A stretch of 38,869 nucleotides of DNA. Source: Chara braunii (taxonomy: Eukaryota > Streptophyta > Charophyceae > Charales > Characeae). The stretch's first letter is position 1. Each line of letters begins with the position of its first letter. The stretch lies in NCBI GenBank assembly GCA_003427395.1, contig BFEA01000169.1, positions 2,614,669 through 2,653,537 of the forward strand. The letters run 5' to 3'. This document shows, piece after piece, positions 9,249 to 18,789 of the stretch. The translations under genes and the position numbers were made by a program. The notes beneath the pieces were generated by a model. The model ran no database searches, was not told where the DNA came from, and saw only the letters and a program-made list of their open reading frames with translations.

Positions 9249-9295
9249 GGGGTTATAAGAGCAGCAGGTTAATCAATGCCTCTGCATAAACGATT

Positions 9296-9312
9296 AAAAA
9301 AAAAAAAAAAAA
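9296..9312 (+). repeat. Second poly(A) tract
   Basis: 17 A lying about 50 bp after the poly(A) of LINE copy C. It may be a second retroposition event or a duplicated tail. Intervening bases (9249-9295) show no recognised sequence. Confidence 0.5.
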
Positions 9313-9427
9313 CATCACGTTCATGTATTCCTAAATATTTTCATAAGGGACAGCAGGCGACAAGGTGGACCTCAAACTGGGCTTCTCAGTCAAAAGACAA
9401 GCCAATGGGACAGCCATTCCTCTAGCA

Positions 9428-9690
9428 CTGCTCAGTCAATCCCCTGGGACAAACCAAGGCAATCAATCCTGGCAGTCTTTTTCAATATGTTGTACATTTT
9501 CCCAAAAAAAAGAAAAATCAAAAAAAGATCGTTATGATGTGGGACTGGAGCTGGTAAGGGGAGGCAGGAACTCGTGTGTAGCAGTAGGTACCTGGCGCCG
9601 GATTCAGGGTGAAGAGGTTCCCCCTTCCTCCCAATATCCTGCTCAGTCAATCCCCTGGATCCCAGGGTAATCAATGCTGGCAGGAACCCC
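9428..9690 (+). repeat. Direct repeat pair around CTGCTCAGTCAATCCCCTGG
   Basis: CTGCTCAGTCAATCCCCTGG with a following AATCAAT.CTGGCAG occurs at about 9428-9478 and again at about 9639-9685, a spacing of roughly 210 bp. In addition CTGGCGCC..CAG..GGGTGAAGAGGT is shared by 9161-9194 and 9592-9622. The area is probably built from overlapping copies of one 3' UTR-like sequence upstream of the tail at 9733. Confidence 0.6.
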
Positions 9691-9732
9691 CCACAATTTT
9701 TTTCTGATGTACTCCAAATTCAGTCTGTATAT

Positions 9733-9849
9733 GGGACGCTGGACCCGTTTTCCAGCAGGTGATGCTCCCCACCAATAGACGGAGCCTCTCCCCAGGTGCC
9801 AGTGATGTCTGCTCTTATCAGCACCACTAACACTGGTGGGGGTGAGTTC

Positions 9850-9876
<27 letters not shown>
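9733..9876 (+). mobile_element. LINE tail-only copy with long poly(A)
   Basis: GGGACGCTGGACCCGT then TTTCCAGCA gives a perfect GCTGGA/TCCAGC stem. GCTCC/GGAGC and GGTGC/GCACC stems follow, and the copy ends in 27 A (9850-9876). It is nearly identical to 5861-6006, including the preceding TTCAGTCTGTATA. The long uninterrupted tail suggests a comparatively young insertion, since such runs erode quickly. Confidence 0.75.
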
Positions 9877-9879
<3 letters not shown>

Positions 9880-9880
<1 letters not shown>

Positions 9881-11390
9881 CCAATAGTCTACTCTGGGGC
9901 GGTAGTTGGGAGCCCTGTCCCTTTGCCCTAGACATCACCTGGCTTCTCTCTAACCGAGACCTTGTTCTTAGAGAAACATCATCAACAACATGTTGTTCAT
10001 CCTGTAGTCTAGCAGAGGAGGGTCAGGCCTCCAGCATCGCCCATCGGAGTTGGTTGATCAAACGTATGGCCCATCGTGTCGTTTTGTAGTGAAGGTGCCT
10101 TCGTTGATTGTGTAATGATAGCGATTTCTTCCTACTTCAGCGTTGCAGATGCCTTTGACTTGACCTACTGTTCCCCGCCGATCTTCTTTCAAGTTAGTCC
10201 CTTTGGGATGGCCAACCCTTCACGTCCTTCCCTTTGATCAACCGGGGGTCCACTGCCAGGTTACGTCGGCTAGCAGTCCACGTTGGGAATATGTCCCAAT
10301 GATGTCAAGCCCCCTTAGCTGGGTATTGACGAACGTTCAGGAGATTAACTCCGAAGTGGACCGATGGCACCATTGAGCCTCTACGGTACTATGCAGGGGA
10401 ATAGCAATGACAATAATATTCACGAGTATTGTCAAGTCTCCACAGGACGGTGCCCATAAAATCCACAAATATCATAAAGTTTCCACTTGACTGCGGGGGT
10501 AGACAACTTTTCATTTTCCAAAGTTGCCATTAAACCATCGACAGACTTTGCGGATTGAGGGTAACAATAATAACCTTTTATTGCTTCATCAACCTTCATA
10601 GCGTCATGACCCTCTACTCCGATCAGAGGAGAGTGTTCACACACCTTGGGATATACACAAAAAATCATACTTTCAATATAGTAAACATGGGTTTCCCTCA
10701 TAAATTTGTGCAACATACAAACTTTATCACAACTCTTAATAACACACAAGTGTTCAACTGCACTGAGTGGAGTTCATTTAGAAAATACTTAATTTCAAAG
10801 TGTCCCTTCAATAAGCCCTTCTTTCACAATTTAAATTGGTCATAAGGCACAAACGTGTAATACGATAGAAAGCCATTTTGAATTTTCAGTCCCTTGAGGT
10901 CGTTAATATATGATAATCCAAAGGTCTAAGACCATGCCTACCCCTTCCAGTGCTTGATTTTTAGTCTGCCGTAGCGGTTAACTCAAGCGTTGTGAAAGGT
11001 TTGGCAATCTGGCCAGCCTAATCTTAAGCATTGATAACAGTTCAATATTAAACCACCAGTACTTGGCCCAGCTATCGGCCGCGGGAAGAAATAGAGAAGA
11101 AATGTTTCTAGTCGGATGAATTTGGGCACTCCTGTAGTAGCCCGTAAAATCGTGGCGAGTTAACAGGCATGACTCTAGGAAGTACTGGTGGTTTAAGCAG
11201 ATTGGATCTACAACATCAAAACAACATAAAGGACGGATGAGCGCACAATTGTTTTCAGGGGCCATAATAGTCACCATAAGTACGTTCAACTCTCCAAAAT
11301 GCTCGATAACATGACGACTTTAAAAAGGGCACTAGATAATGGGGAGTCGTCCTACCTCGCCTGACACAAGATTTTTCACAGGTCCTCCAC
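9880..11390. other. Unassigned region
   Basis: No confident coding homology. The longest open frame is 105 codons on the minus strand at 10749-10432, in an AT-rich stretch. It vaguely resembles the spacing of Ty3/Gypsy RT (a VDEA.K motif) but lacks the catalytic YVDD box, so no call is made. No array or clear inverted repeat was noticed. GC content falls from 10380 onward. Confidence 0.4.
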
Positions 11391-11399
11391 ATTGCGCAG

Positions 11400-11870
11400 T
11401 CCCTGTTTCAACCACCCACATAGCAGGAAGGTCCTCCAAAGGAGGGACCAACTCGGACCTGGCCCAATGAGGACCTCTACTCCAGCCCCGCGAAGATTAT
11501 ACGCAAGGGTGTACTCACCTCGGTCAACTAGGAGCAGGTGGAGTGGGAAAAAATCAGGACTAACAAACGACGAGTAGAGTCCACGGTGGAAAATGGGGGA
11601 AATTTACATATTATATGGCAGGGGCCAAGCATGGAAGGACTGTCTCCTGACGGCAGACTTGGACCTGCGATCACTGAACCTGAATGGACTTGCCACACCA
11701 AACCCGACAAAAGCACAAGCCATATTAGACCAGCTTAGAGGGGTATAAGGCAAACTATGGTGGGACGTTGTATGTGTCCAGGAGAACCATCTAAAGGATA
11801 AACCAGAGCATCACTGGGCTTAAAGGGTAGTCTGGCCGCACCAAGCCTTCTACGCACACATGCCCCGACA
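11400..11870 (+). pseudogene. LINE 5' fragment with start of the endonuclease domain
   Basis: From 11665 the plus strand reads LRSLNLNGLATPNPTKAQA, ILDQLRGV, stop, then LWWDVVCVQENHLKDKPE, a second stop, and VWPHQAFYAHMP. LNLNGL and VVCVQENHL correspond to the first two blocks of the APE-type endonuclease that L1-like elements use to nick target DNA (family knowledge: N in LNxNGL and E in LQExHL are catalytic). Two in-frame stops and loss of homology after about 11870 make it a dead fragment. The sequence from 11400 to 11660 is open in a neighbouring frame and may be ORF2 leader or ORF1-like sequence, but I recognise no domain in it. No RT follows, so it is 3'-truncated or broken by rearrangement. 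Confidence 0.6.
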
Positions 11871-11879
11871 CCGGCCTGT

Positions 11880-14590
11880 GACGAACCGATTTCCGCACCG
11901 CGCGATTTCCTGCGCGATTGCGATCAGGGGTCCTAAGCTGGGAAGGTTGGGCCAATTACGGGAGATTGGGATTGGAAGGAAATTGCATCGGTGCCCTCGT
12001 TTCTTCGTCTTTTTCGTCGCCTCTTTTCGGATGGTTGGGTTCAGGGTCGGGTCAGTCCCAGGACGATCGATTGATTGACTGGCTGTGTCTACGATGCGCC
12101 GCCATGCGCACGATTAATAACTGTTGACGTCGATTTTTTTGTTTCGGTTTTTGGAATTTGGGCGCGGACATCGCGCGGGAATTCGCTTCGTTCTTTTGAA
12201 TTTCCTTTTGAATTCTTTTTCGAATCTTGTCGAGCCCCGATGGCTCTCGGAATTTTGGACTTTCTTTTCCGAAACTTGTGCTTTTTGCTTTTCCCACATT
12301 AGTTAGGAATTTAGGAATTTTGTAATTAGGACTTTCTTTTGCCGCGCGACGCCTTTTGCTTACGCGCTTCTTTATGCGACTTCAACCGAATTCTGATTAG
12401 TCGGCGCCATTAATCAGGTGTGTAACTGTAATTTTGGACTGGCGCCATTGTAACTGTATCTTTTCTTCTTGTGCTTCGTCTTTCCCGCTCTCATCTTCTC
12501 TTGTTGTGTCTGGCCAGCCCCGCGGGCTGCATGATCGGATCCATGCGTGGAGAGCGGCTACGTCCCCCACGCCGCGATCGGGCCATGCAGACGTAGGCAA
12601 TCCCTACCCCTCTGATCTTCTTTCTAAGTCCTTGTAATTCCGTGCTCTTCGCGCATGCATGCACGCTATAAATTCTGGCTGCGCGATTAGTTAACTCTCT
12701 TAACCAGTTGTTGGAAGCTCGGGGTTGCGCGATCAGAGAGGGTCAGCACCCGAGCGAAGTAAGAGGTGAGTAGAGCAGGAGTCGGGCGACCCGACGAGCT
12801 GGTGCCAAACGCGCGGGGTTGACGCGGGCCACGGCGAATTGTGGGCGCGGGCGAACCTGACAGGTGCGGGAGGACTAAGCGGGGTGACGGCCTTGTGGGT
12901 TGGTGCGTGACGACGGACTGTCCGCAACAGAGAGAGTGAGAGGAAGAGAAAGTTGAGGTCGATGGACGCGGATTTGCTGTTTCTTTTATTTTTTCTCCCT
13001 TCTTTCTCGTGTATATAAATTTTGATTTCGGCTCCGAGTGATTTGGCCGTTTTCTTGTTCTTTTTTTTTCAGAATCTGGACTTGGGTTTTTGCTCACATT
13101 TGTCTTCGCGATTTCCATCTCAGATGCACTATGTATGTATGTTGCTGAATGAATGGATGTATGGATGCCATGTCTGGTTGCTTGTCTTTCTGCCGGATCC
13201 TTGCCTTTGCCTTTGTCTATTGCCTTTGATGCACTCATGAGTAGGATAGGAATTTTGTGCAATCGGTAATCCTGTTCTCTTTTTTGCTTATCTTTTGATT
13301 GAGTTGTTGTGGTTGTTGCATCTCGCATGCTCAAAAATTACGGAGTGATTAGACAATCGGATGTCTGGACCAGCGAACGCCGCACGAGGACACGTGTAAA
13401 CGCGGTCTGAGTTGCGCATTTACACATACCCCCGGGCGTCGACTCGTCAAACCCAAAAGAATTGTCGATTGCAGAAGTACTATCTGATTGGATACGGTCA
13501 ACAGGGGTCTGCGACGGAGCATTCATCCTGTGCGAACACGTGTGAGCGCAACTCGCACGTGCTCGCACGCGGTGATCGCACTCGGCACAGACCCGCCCTT
13601 AGACATCCCGTAGCTCTGCGATGACATAATAACACGCTCAGAGAGCTCGGAGTCGTTGTTGTACGACCCAGACTACTTCACCCCTTGGATAGGTGAAATC
13701 CTCCGACAGAGATATCCTTGCATGACCGAGAATTGACTGTGTCCTAGGGAGTTTCACTGCGCCACCACTAGTGACCCCCGGTGCTCTGATTTTCCCACAC
13801 AGGACCGCACCTACTACTTCACCCACCCCGGATTCGTCGTTATCTCCACCAGCTTCCCTCCCTTCTGTCTTCTTCTCTCGTATCACCAACGCCGCATCGT
13901 CTCGTGGGAGGCCATAGCACCATACTGGCCCCGCACGCCTTGCGGAAATTGTCGACGACGCGGTAACCAGAGGACCCCGGAATCTCGAGGGCCTAACCCG
14001 AACGCACGACGACCGGCGCCACGTGGCAACTTCCGACGGCCCGACTCATCGGAACCCCACCAATCCCGGAGAGACCTTCCAGCGAACCGTCGTCCTCGAA
14101 ACCAATGACTCGCCCGGCCTTGAATGACATGCGCATGCCATCTGCTTTATGACCAGAGGCGGCTTGCCTTCTCCGCCAAATTGCACTCGTGCCCCCGAAA
14201 AACTCTGCCACAGGAGATCTCAGTTCTGACCTGGGACTCCACCCCCACTTTCCCAAAAATCCTTGGCACACCCCTTTTCGCACTTCCAGGCTCACATCCT
14301 ACTCCGATCAGGAAGTCGTGCTGGGCGTGAGGTTGGGGGTCATATCGGTCTCCGCGGGGGTAGGTATTTGGATCCTACCGGACTTCAAATTCATGATGGT
14401 CCATTGGACAGCAAACGAGGAGGAGGGACGATGGGTGGCAATGTTGGGAATGTTGAAGTTAGAGTTAATCTGCATTATGTGCATCTATTCGCACAACACG
14501 GAGGCAGAAAGAAGAGTTGGCACTCCCATTTTGCCTACCTCCAATATCATGGCAATATGTTAAGGAAGACGAAAGGTTGCTGGTAAATTT
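11880..14590. other. Unassigned region with promoter-like AT boxes
   Basis: No recognised protein. CTATAAATTC at about 12667 follows CATGCATGCA repeats. GTATATAAATTTT occurs at about 13012, followed 60 bp later by a T-rich run and CAG (13055-13072) that resembles a splice acceptor. Such spacing would fit an LTR or gene promoter, but no ORF with recognisable content follows. The minus-strand open frame 13334-12687 (215 codons) is low-complexity, rich in Ser, Thr and Lys, and has no match I can name. Base composition swings from AT-rich (12100-12350) to GC-rich (12700-12900). Confidence 0.35.
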
Positions 14591-14600
14591 ATGTGGATCC

Positions 14601-14739
14601 TTTTTTTTTTTTTTTTTTTTTTTTAACACAATCCGAGTTAATTCTAGGATTGCTGGTAGGAGCAGGCACCGCTAGCACGCTCGGCAAGGCTCCATCTATT
14701 GGTGGGGAGCAGCACCTGCTGGAAAGCAGGTCCAGCGTC
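14601..14739 (-). mobile_element. LINE tail-only copy, minus strand
   Basis: On the minus strand GACGCTGGACCTGC then TTTCCAGCA (14739-14717) gives a perfect GCTGGA/TCCAGC stem. CTGCTCCCCACCAATAGAT and GGAGC form the second stem. The copy ends in 24 A on the minus strand (T 14601-14624). It follows 5861-6006 closely up to CAGCA and then diverges. Confidence 0.75.
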
Positions 14740-15099
14740 ATATGCGATTGTTGGGAAAAAAAACACACATTTGACTGTGGTGACGTGTGTGACTAATCAC
14801 CTGCTTGACAGCCAAAAGTAGGTGTCCTACCGCTTTCTGAGCAACCCGCAGTTCACTCCATTCACAAACTCTCTCAAACTGGTCGATTTCTTCATATACT
14901 TGCACCTCATGGACCGATCTTTCACATGCATCTACACTTCGGATCCAGCACAGCTTTATAAATCACAAATCCACCTCATCCTTATAAAGGAGGACCTAAA
15001 AGGGGCCCTGCAAATGGCAGTTATTCTCCTACAAATCCGCACCCCAAACATTTCTACGAAGGAGTACATAATTTCACGACTTCATCCCACAGGCTGACA

Positions 15100-15525
15100 T
15101 TGGGTGGCAGTGACCCGACCCGACCGTACCCAGCCGTACCCAGCAGTTTTGGACGGGTGTGGGTATGGCAAGATCAGTATGCACCAAGGCAATTAGGTGT
15201 GGAAATCAGAGGGGTGGATACAGTCGGGTGGGTGGGGCTAGGTGTTGAAATAGGGTCTGGGCGGTTACGGCCGAGGAAAAAAATTGCCCGGGGTCCAGTT
15301 ACGGCTGGTAGAGGCTTGGCGCGGGTGACCCATGACCTGTGGGCATACTAGGCAAGCCTAGGTAGTATCAGGGCTTGGGTGTACTATTAATCCGGCCTGA
15401 ACCTTTTTTTCACTGGCAAGTAATGGGACTCGTCGGGTGTGCCCCTAGTGTAAATTTGGGTCAGGTCGTCTGTCTTTTCATCTTAGGGCCTAGATAGTAT
15501 TACGGATAGGTCGTACTATTAAACC
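15100..15525. repeat. GGGTCGGG-rich sequence with 131-bp tandem pair
   Basis: CCTAG.TAGTAT followed by GTACTATTAA occurs at about 15357-15393 and again at 15488-15523. The surrounding 15110-15350 is rich in GGGT/ACCC motifs, as seen in subterminal regions of some plant hAT-type DNA elements. No terminal inverted repeat was found, so the class is open. Confidence 0.45.
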
Positions 15526-15529
15526 ATCA

Positions 15530-16255
15530 GTATCTCCCCGTTGTTTTTTAGAAGCCGCAACCGTTAACGTTGTCGGGCACATCGGTCCGGCACCGCACCA
15601 AGGCAGCGCAGGACCCTCCCGGTCGCGCCACGCAGGAGTTGGTTTAAATCCTTCGTCGCAATATACATGGAGCTTCCGCAAGCCGCTCCGACCGAGTGCA
15701 CCAGCCATACCTGTCGCGAGCCCCGACGACAGGATAGGGCCTACGCGAGGCACGACTTACCTCCACCTTACGGGAGTTGTCACCTCCCTTCGGTGGGCGT
15801 ATCCCCGCCGAGCTACCAGTCCACAGTACGAAAGCTAATCAGTTGCAATCGGGCGTTTCTCATTCGCTGTAGCATAGGGGGTACGCGCGGTAGTATGCCT
15901 CTATCGGACCCGCACACGAACCGACATCTTGGGGGGCTGAGGTCCTAAGCGCGGTTCGTCGTCAGTCGACTAGGACGCATCCCACACACCACGAGCACAC
16001 CACTTTACAAACACAAAAATAAAACACACACACATACCAAACAACGCGACAACACTCCTAGTCCCTTTAGTAGTCATCCCATAACTTTCCAACGCGGAAA
16101 ATCGAATCGGCGTCACGCGCGAGACTTTAGTATAAAATCGCACGGACACAGGGCTAACTCATATCGACTCGCAATGCGAACGTACGCAAGCAGTCACAAT
16201 GATGGCGTACTATGTTGTGTCCATAATCAAGCGGTCCCTCATGGATCCGAGTACC
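15530..16255. other. Unassigned GC-rich then A/C-rich region
   Basis: No recognised ORF. Sequence is CpG-rich to about 15980 and then becomes CA-rich (15980-16050, including a short CACACACACA run). GTATAAAATCG at about 16130 is TATA-like. It may be the distal part of the LTR-like region that follows, but no boundary is visible. Confidence 0.35.
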
Positions 16256-16257
16256 GC

Positions 16258-16378
16258 ATATGACACTCAAGTGTCAGACTCGAAGTGTCGTGAGGGTCTA
16301 ATCCTTCACGACATTGCACGACTGAAGGAATAGTCGTGCAGCCGCCGCGAGACCTCCGGTCTTTGGTCTGAGCGTCTC
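16258..16378. repeat. Cluster of four consecutive hairpins
   Basis: In order: TGACACT CA AGTGTCA (about 16261-16276); GTCGTGAGG..CCTTCACGAC with one bulge (about 16287-16313); TGCACGACT..AGTCGTGCA, a perfect 9-bp stem (16315-16340); and CGAGAC..GTCTCG (about 16348-16377). They are nearly contiguous. Their loops and arms differ, so they are not copies of one unit. Confidence 0.7.
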
Positions 16379-17005
16379 GGTAGGCGAGGCAAATAGGCTC
16401 TGCACGGGGGCAGATTCCTTCCCTGCAGAGTCTAGGGTTTGGGATGTCCTGGACAAGAACCTTGAATCCCGGCCCAAAACCAACGTCCGACTATAAAATC
16501 TCTAAGAAGCAAGGATAAAAGGGGATCTCCTTTTTCTCTCAAGTCGTAATCAGGTCAACCCTTGCGCACGATCACAATAAGTCGCGCGAATACCCAAAGC
16601 ACATATAAATATATACATAAGGCTTATTTATATAGGACGATCACTTCTCACAGTCACAGTGAGACTCCTCTCAACCATATATGTATGTAATCGCAGGCAA
16701 TCACATCAAGAGTCCGAACCAAAAACACACATGCAATCAAATCAAATATCCAACAAAAGTTCACGCACTACACGGGGTCAACTTCAACCATTCCTTGCAC
16801 TCATACCCCTTGCTTTAGCCATACAAGCCTCACTCTTGTGCAACTCCTCGAATAAAATACTCAGTACTCGTCTTTAAATGACCATTCAAATAAAGTCCGG
16901 GCAAAAACACAACAAAACAGTTCAAATCACAAGGCTAAAGCCTATAGGTTGAGTGACAGGAGTGGATTTGGAGTTGAATCGTAAACCGACGAATCGGCAA
17001 CCGAC

Positions 17006-17044
17006 CTGTTATCAGTGATAACAGAAGATGATCCTCGTAGGATC
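17006..17044. repeat. Two adjacent perfect hairpins
   Basis: CTGTTATCA-G-TGATAACAG (17006-17024) has 9-bp arms and a single central base. GATCCT-CGT-AGGATC (17030-17044) has 6-bp arms. A short CCGA..TCGG pair lies just upstream at 16986-16997. Confidence 0.75.
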
Positions 17045-17308
17045 AAGCTAAAACTAGTCCAAGTCCTGAATCGAGTGTTCCAAGAAAGGTTTGTACCATA
17101 AGACAGGTCAATACCCAAACTAAATTATCAGCATATGGAGAATGAACCTCCATAGCACATTCTCACTCAAGCCATCTGCCAACTGGGTCTAAGCCTACTT
17201 CTACGCCACTGCCCCAAAGCAAAGGTAGACCCTGACATAATCAAGAAAATTCAGGGTGGATCGTCAGAATCGCCACCAGTCAGAATATAATCTATCTCCT
17301 CTAAATCA

Positions 17309-17680
17309 AGAAAATTCCAGCAGCGCTTCCCGTAGAAAAAGTGTCTTTTCAGAATTTATATCAGTCCAAATATGAAAACAAAAATAGTCTTCAACTTTTC
17401 AAAGTCCAATTTTGTCTAACTCCCTGAATTAGCAAAAATTTGGGCAGCACTCCTTTTGAAAAGGAGACTTTCCAGATTTTTACTAGGTCAGATATAAAGA
17501 AAAGACAAGTTGAACTTTGACAAGTCAACAATTGACTAACTCCTTAGATTTGTAAAAATTTCGGCAGCGCTTCCCATAGAGAAAGTAGCTTGCCAAGATT
17601 TATACGAAGCCAAGTACAAAAAATGATCCCAGAAAATGCGAGAATTGATCCAAGTAAAAAATCTTAGCTCAGAAAATGCA
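17309..17680. repeat. Three tandem units of about 123 bp
   Basis: The block AAAATT..GCAGCGCTTCCC starts at about 17309, 17433 and 17556. Each is followed by an AGA(A)AAG stretch, a CAGATTTTTA/AGATTTATA stretch and, in the first two, GTCCAATTTTGTCTAACTCC or GTCAACAATTGACTAACTCC. Unit 2 has its own perfect hairpin CTCCTTTT-G-AAAAGGAG at 17450-17466, where units 1 and 3 are not palindromic. A related GGCAGCGCTCCC occurs at about 19090. Such blocks occur in LTRs of large plant retroelements. Confidence 0.75.
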
Positions 17681-17897
17681 GGAATCGAAACCAAACTCCT
17701 ATAGCTCTTGCACGTGGCGAACGACTAAAGCAACTACCTATCAAACTGAAACTCAAACCAAGTAGTAACCTCACTCAGCCACATGCAGGCCAAACCACAA
17801 AGGTAAGTACTCTCACCATCCCAAGTTTATCTGGACAAACAACAGTTCATAATCTTTCAATAACTTAACCCCTTATACCCTGCTTACATTAGACATA

Positions 17898-18785
17898 AGG
17901 TCAGGCCACCCAAACTTATGGAATGAGTCTAACGTGCCAAAGAGTATACACAAACAGAGGGCACAATTACTTCTCTCTTCTTTGGGCACATGACTAGACC
18001 ATTCTAGTCGCCCTGAACTGTTTAAAATATCCAAGTTATATACATTTGTCTTCCCTTTATCTTCTAAGGCTGCATATGATTGAACTAACTTAAGTTCAGT
18101 CTGCCCCAGCTTACCATCAATTTTATTCTTCATTATACTCTCTTCAAGTTGTGATAGGCTATAGTCAGACCAGCTAAACTTATAGAACAAACTGATTAGC
18201 TCGTTCTTAAATAGAATAGTAGTAAAGTATAGCCAAGTTATAATCATTGAGTTCCAGCATGTGCGAGGCTTTGAGTCAGACCACCTGAACTTACAGAAGG
18301 ATCTAACTCTCTGCCAATTTTACTTCTCTCTGAATCACCATGTGCGTGGCATTGAGTCAGACCCCCTAAACTTATAGAGGAGTCTGCCCTTTGCCAAAAA
18401 TTACTTCTTCAAAATAAAAACAGGAAGAGACTAAGCCACCTAAACTTATAGAACAGCTCATACCTCCTCGTTCAGAAAACAAATAAACAGAAGAAAACCC
18501 AAAATAAGCAAGGCGGTCAAAACACCTGAACTTACAGAATGCCTTTGGCCCCTGAAAAGTCAACCATAATTAGCCTTCGCAAGTCAGAGCAGTTAGGCCA
18601 CCTAAACTTATAGAACAGTCTGACCCTCCATGCAAAACCATAGCACTGGGTCTCCCCAAACTTATGGGGACATCCCAACCTCCAGAGCAATCAGACCCCC
18701 TAAAATTATAGAAGGGTCTGACGCTCCATGCAAACCAAAATAAACAAAGTACTGGGTCTCCCCTAACTTATGGGGACCTCCCAGC
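17898..18785. repeat. Array of about ten short hairpins with conserved TAAACTTATAG loop
   Basis: Units lie near 17898, 18163, 18272, 18352, 18429, 18514, 18583, 18646, 18690 and 18752. The core reads CC(A/C)CCTAAACTTATAGAA with small changes. The flanks are inverted repeats: TCAGACCC/GGGTCTGA is a perfect 8-bp pair at 18691-18721; CTGGG+TCCCC pairs with GGGGA+CCCAG at 18753-18784; GGTCAAA pairs with TTTGGCC through one wobble at 18515-18550. The units at 18272 and 18352 are part of an 80-bp tandem duplication. Spacing is irregular, so it is neither a simple satellite nor a CRISPR array. The 124-codon minus-strand frame at 18247-17873 crosses two units and has no recognised homology. Confidence 0.8.
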
Positions 18786-18789
18786 CTTA

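Noticed and set aside
10432-10749. 105-codon minus-strand frame with faint Ty3/Gypsy RT-like spacing
   Set aside because: The catalytic box is absent and only a VDEA..K..I-like phrase agrees; too weak to call.
12687-13334. 215-codon minus-strand open frame
   Set aside because: Low-complexity Ser/Thr/Lys-rich translation with no known motif; the opposite strand has promoter-like elements but no gene either.
17898-18785. CRISPR-like array interpretation of the hairpin repeats
   Set aside because: Repeat length and spacing are irregular, arms vary, the genome is eukaryotic and there are no cas genes.
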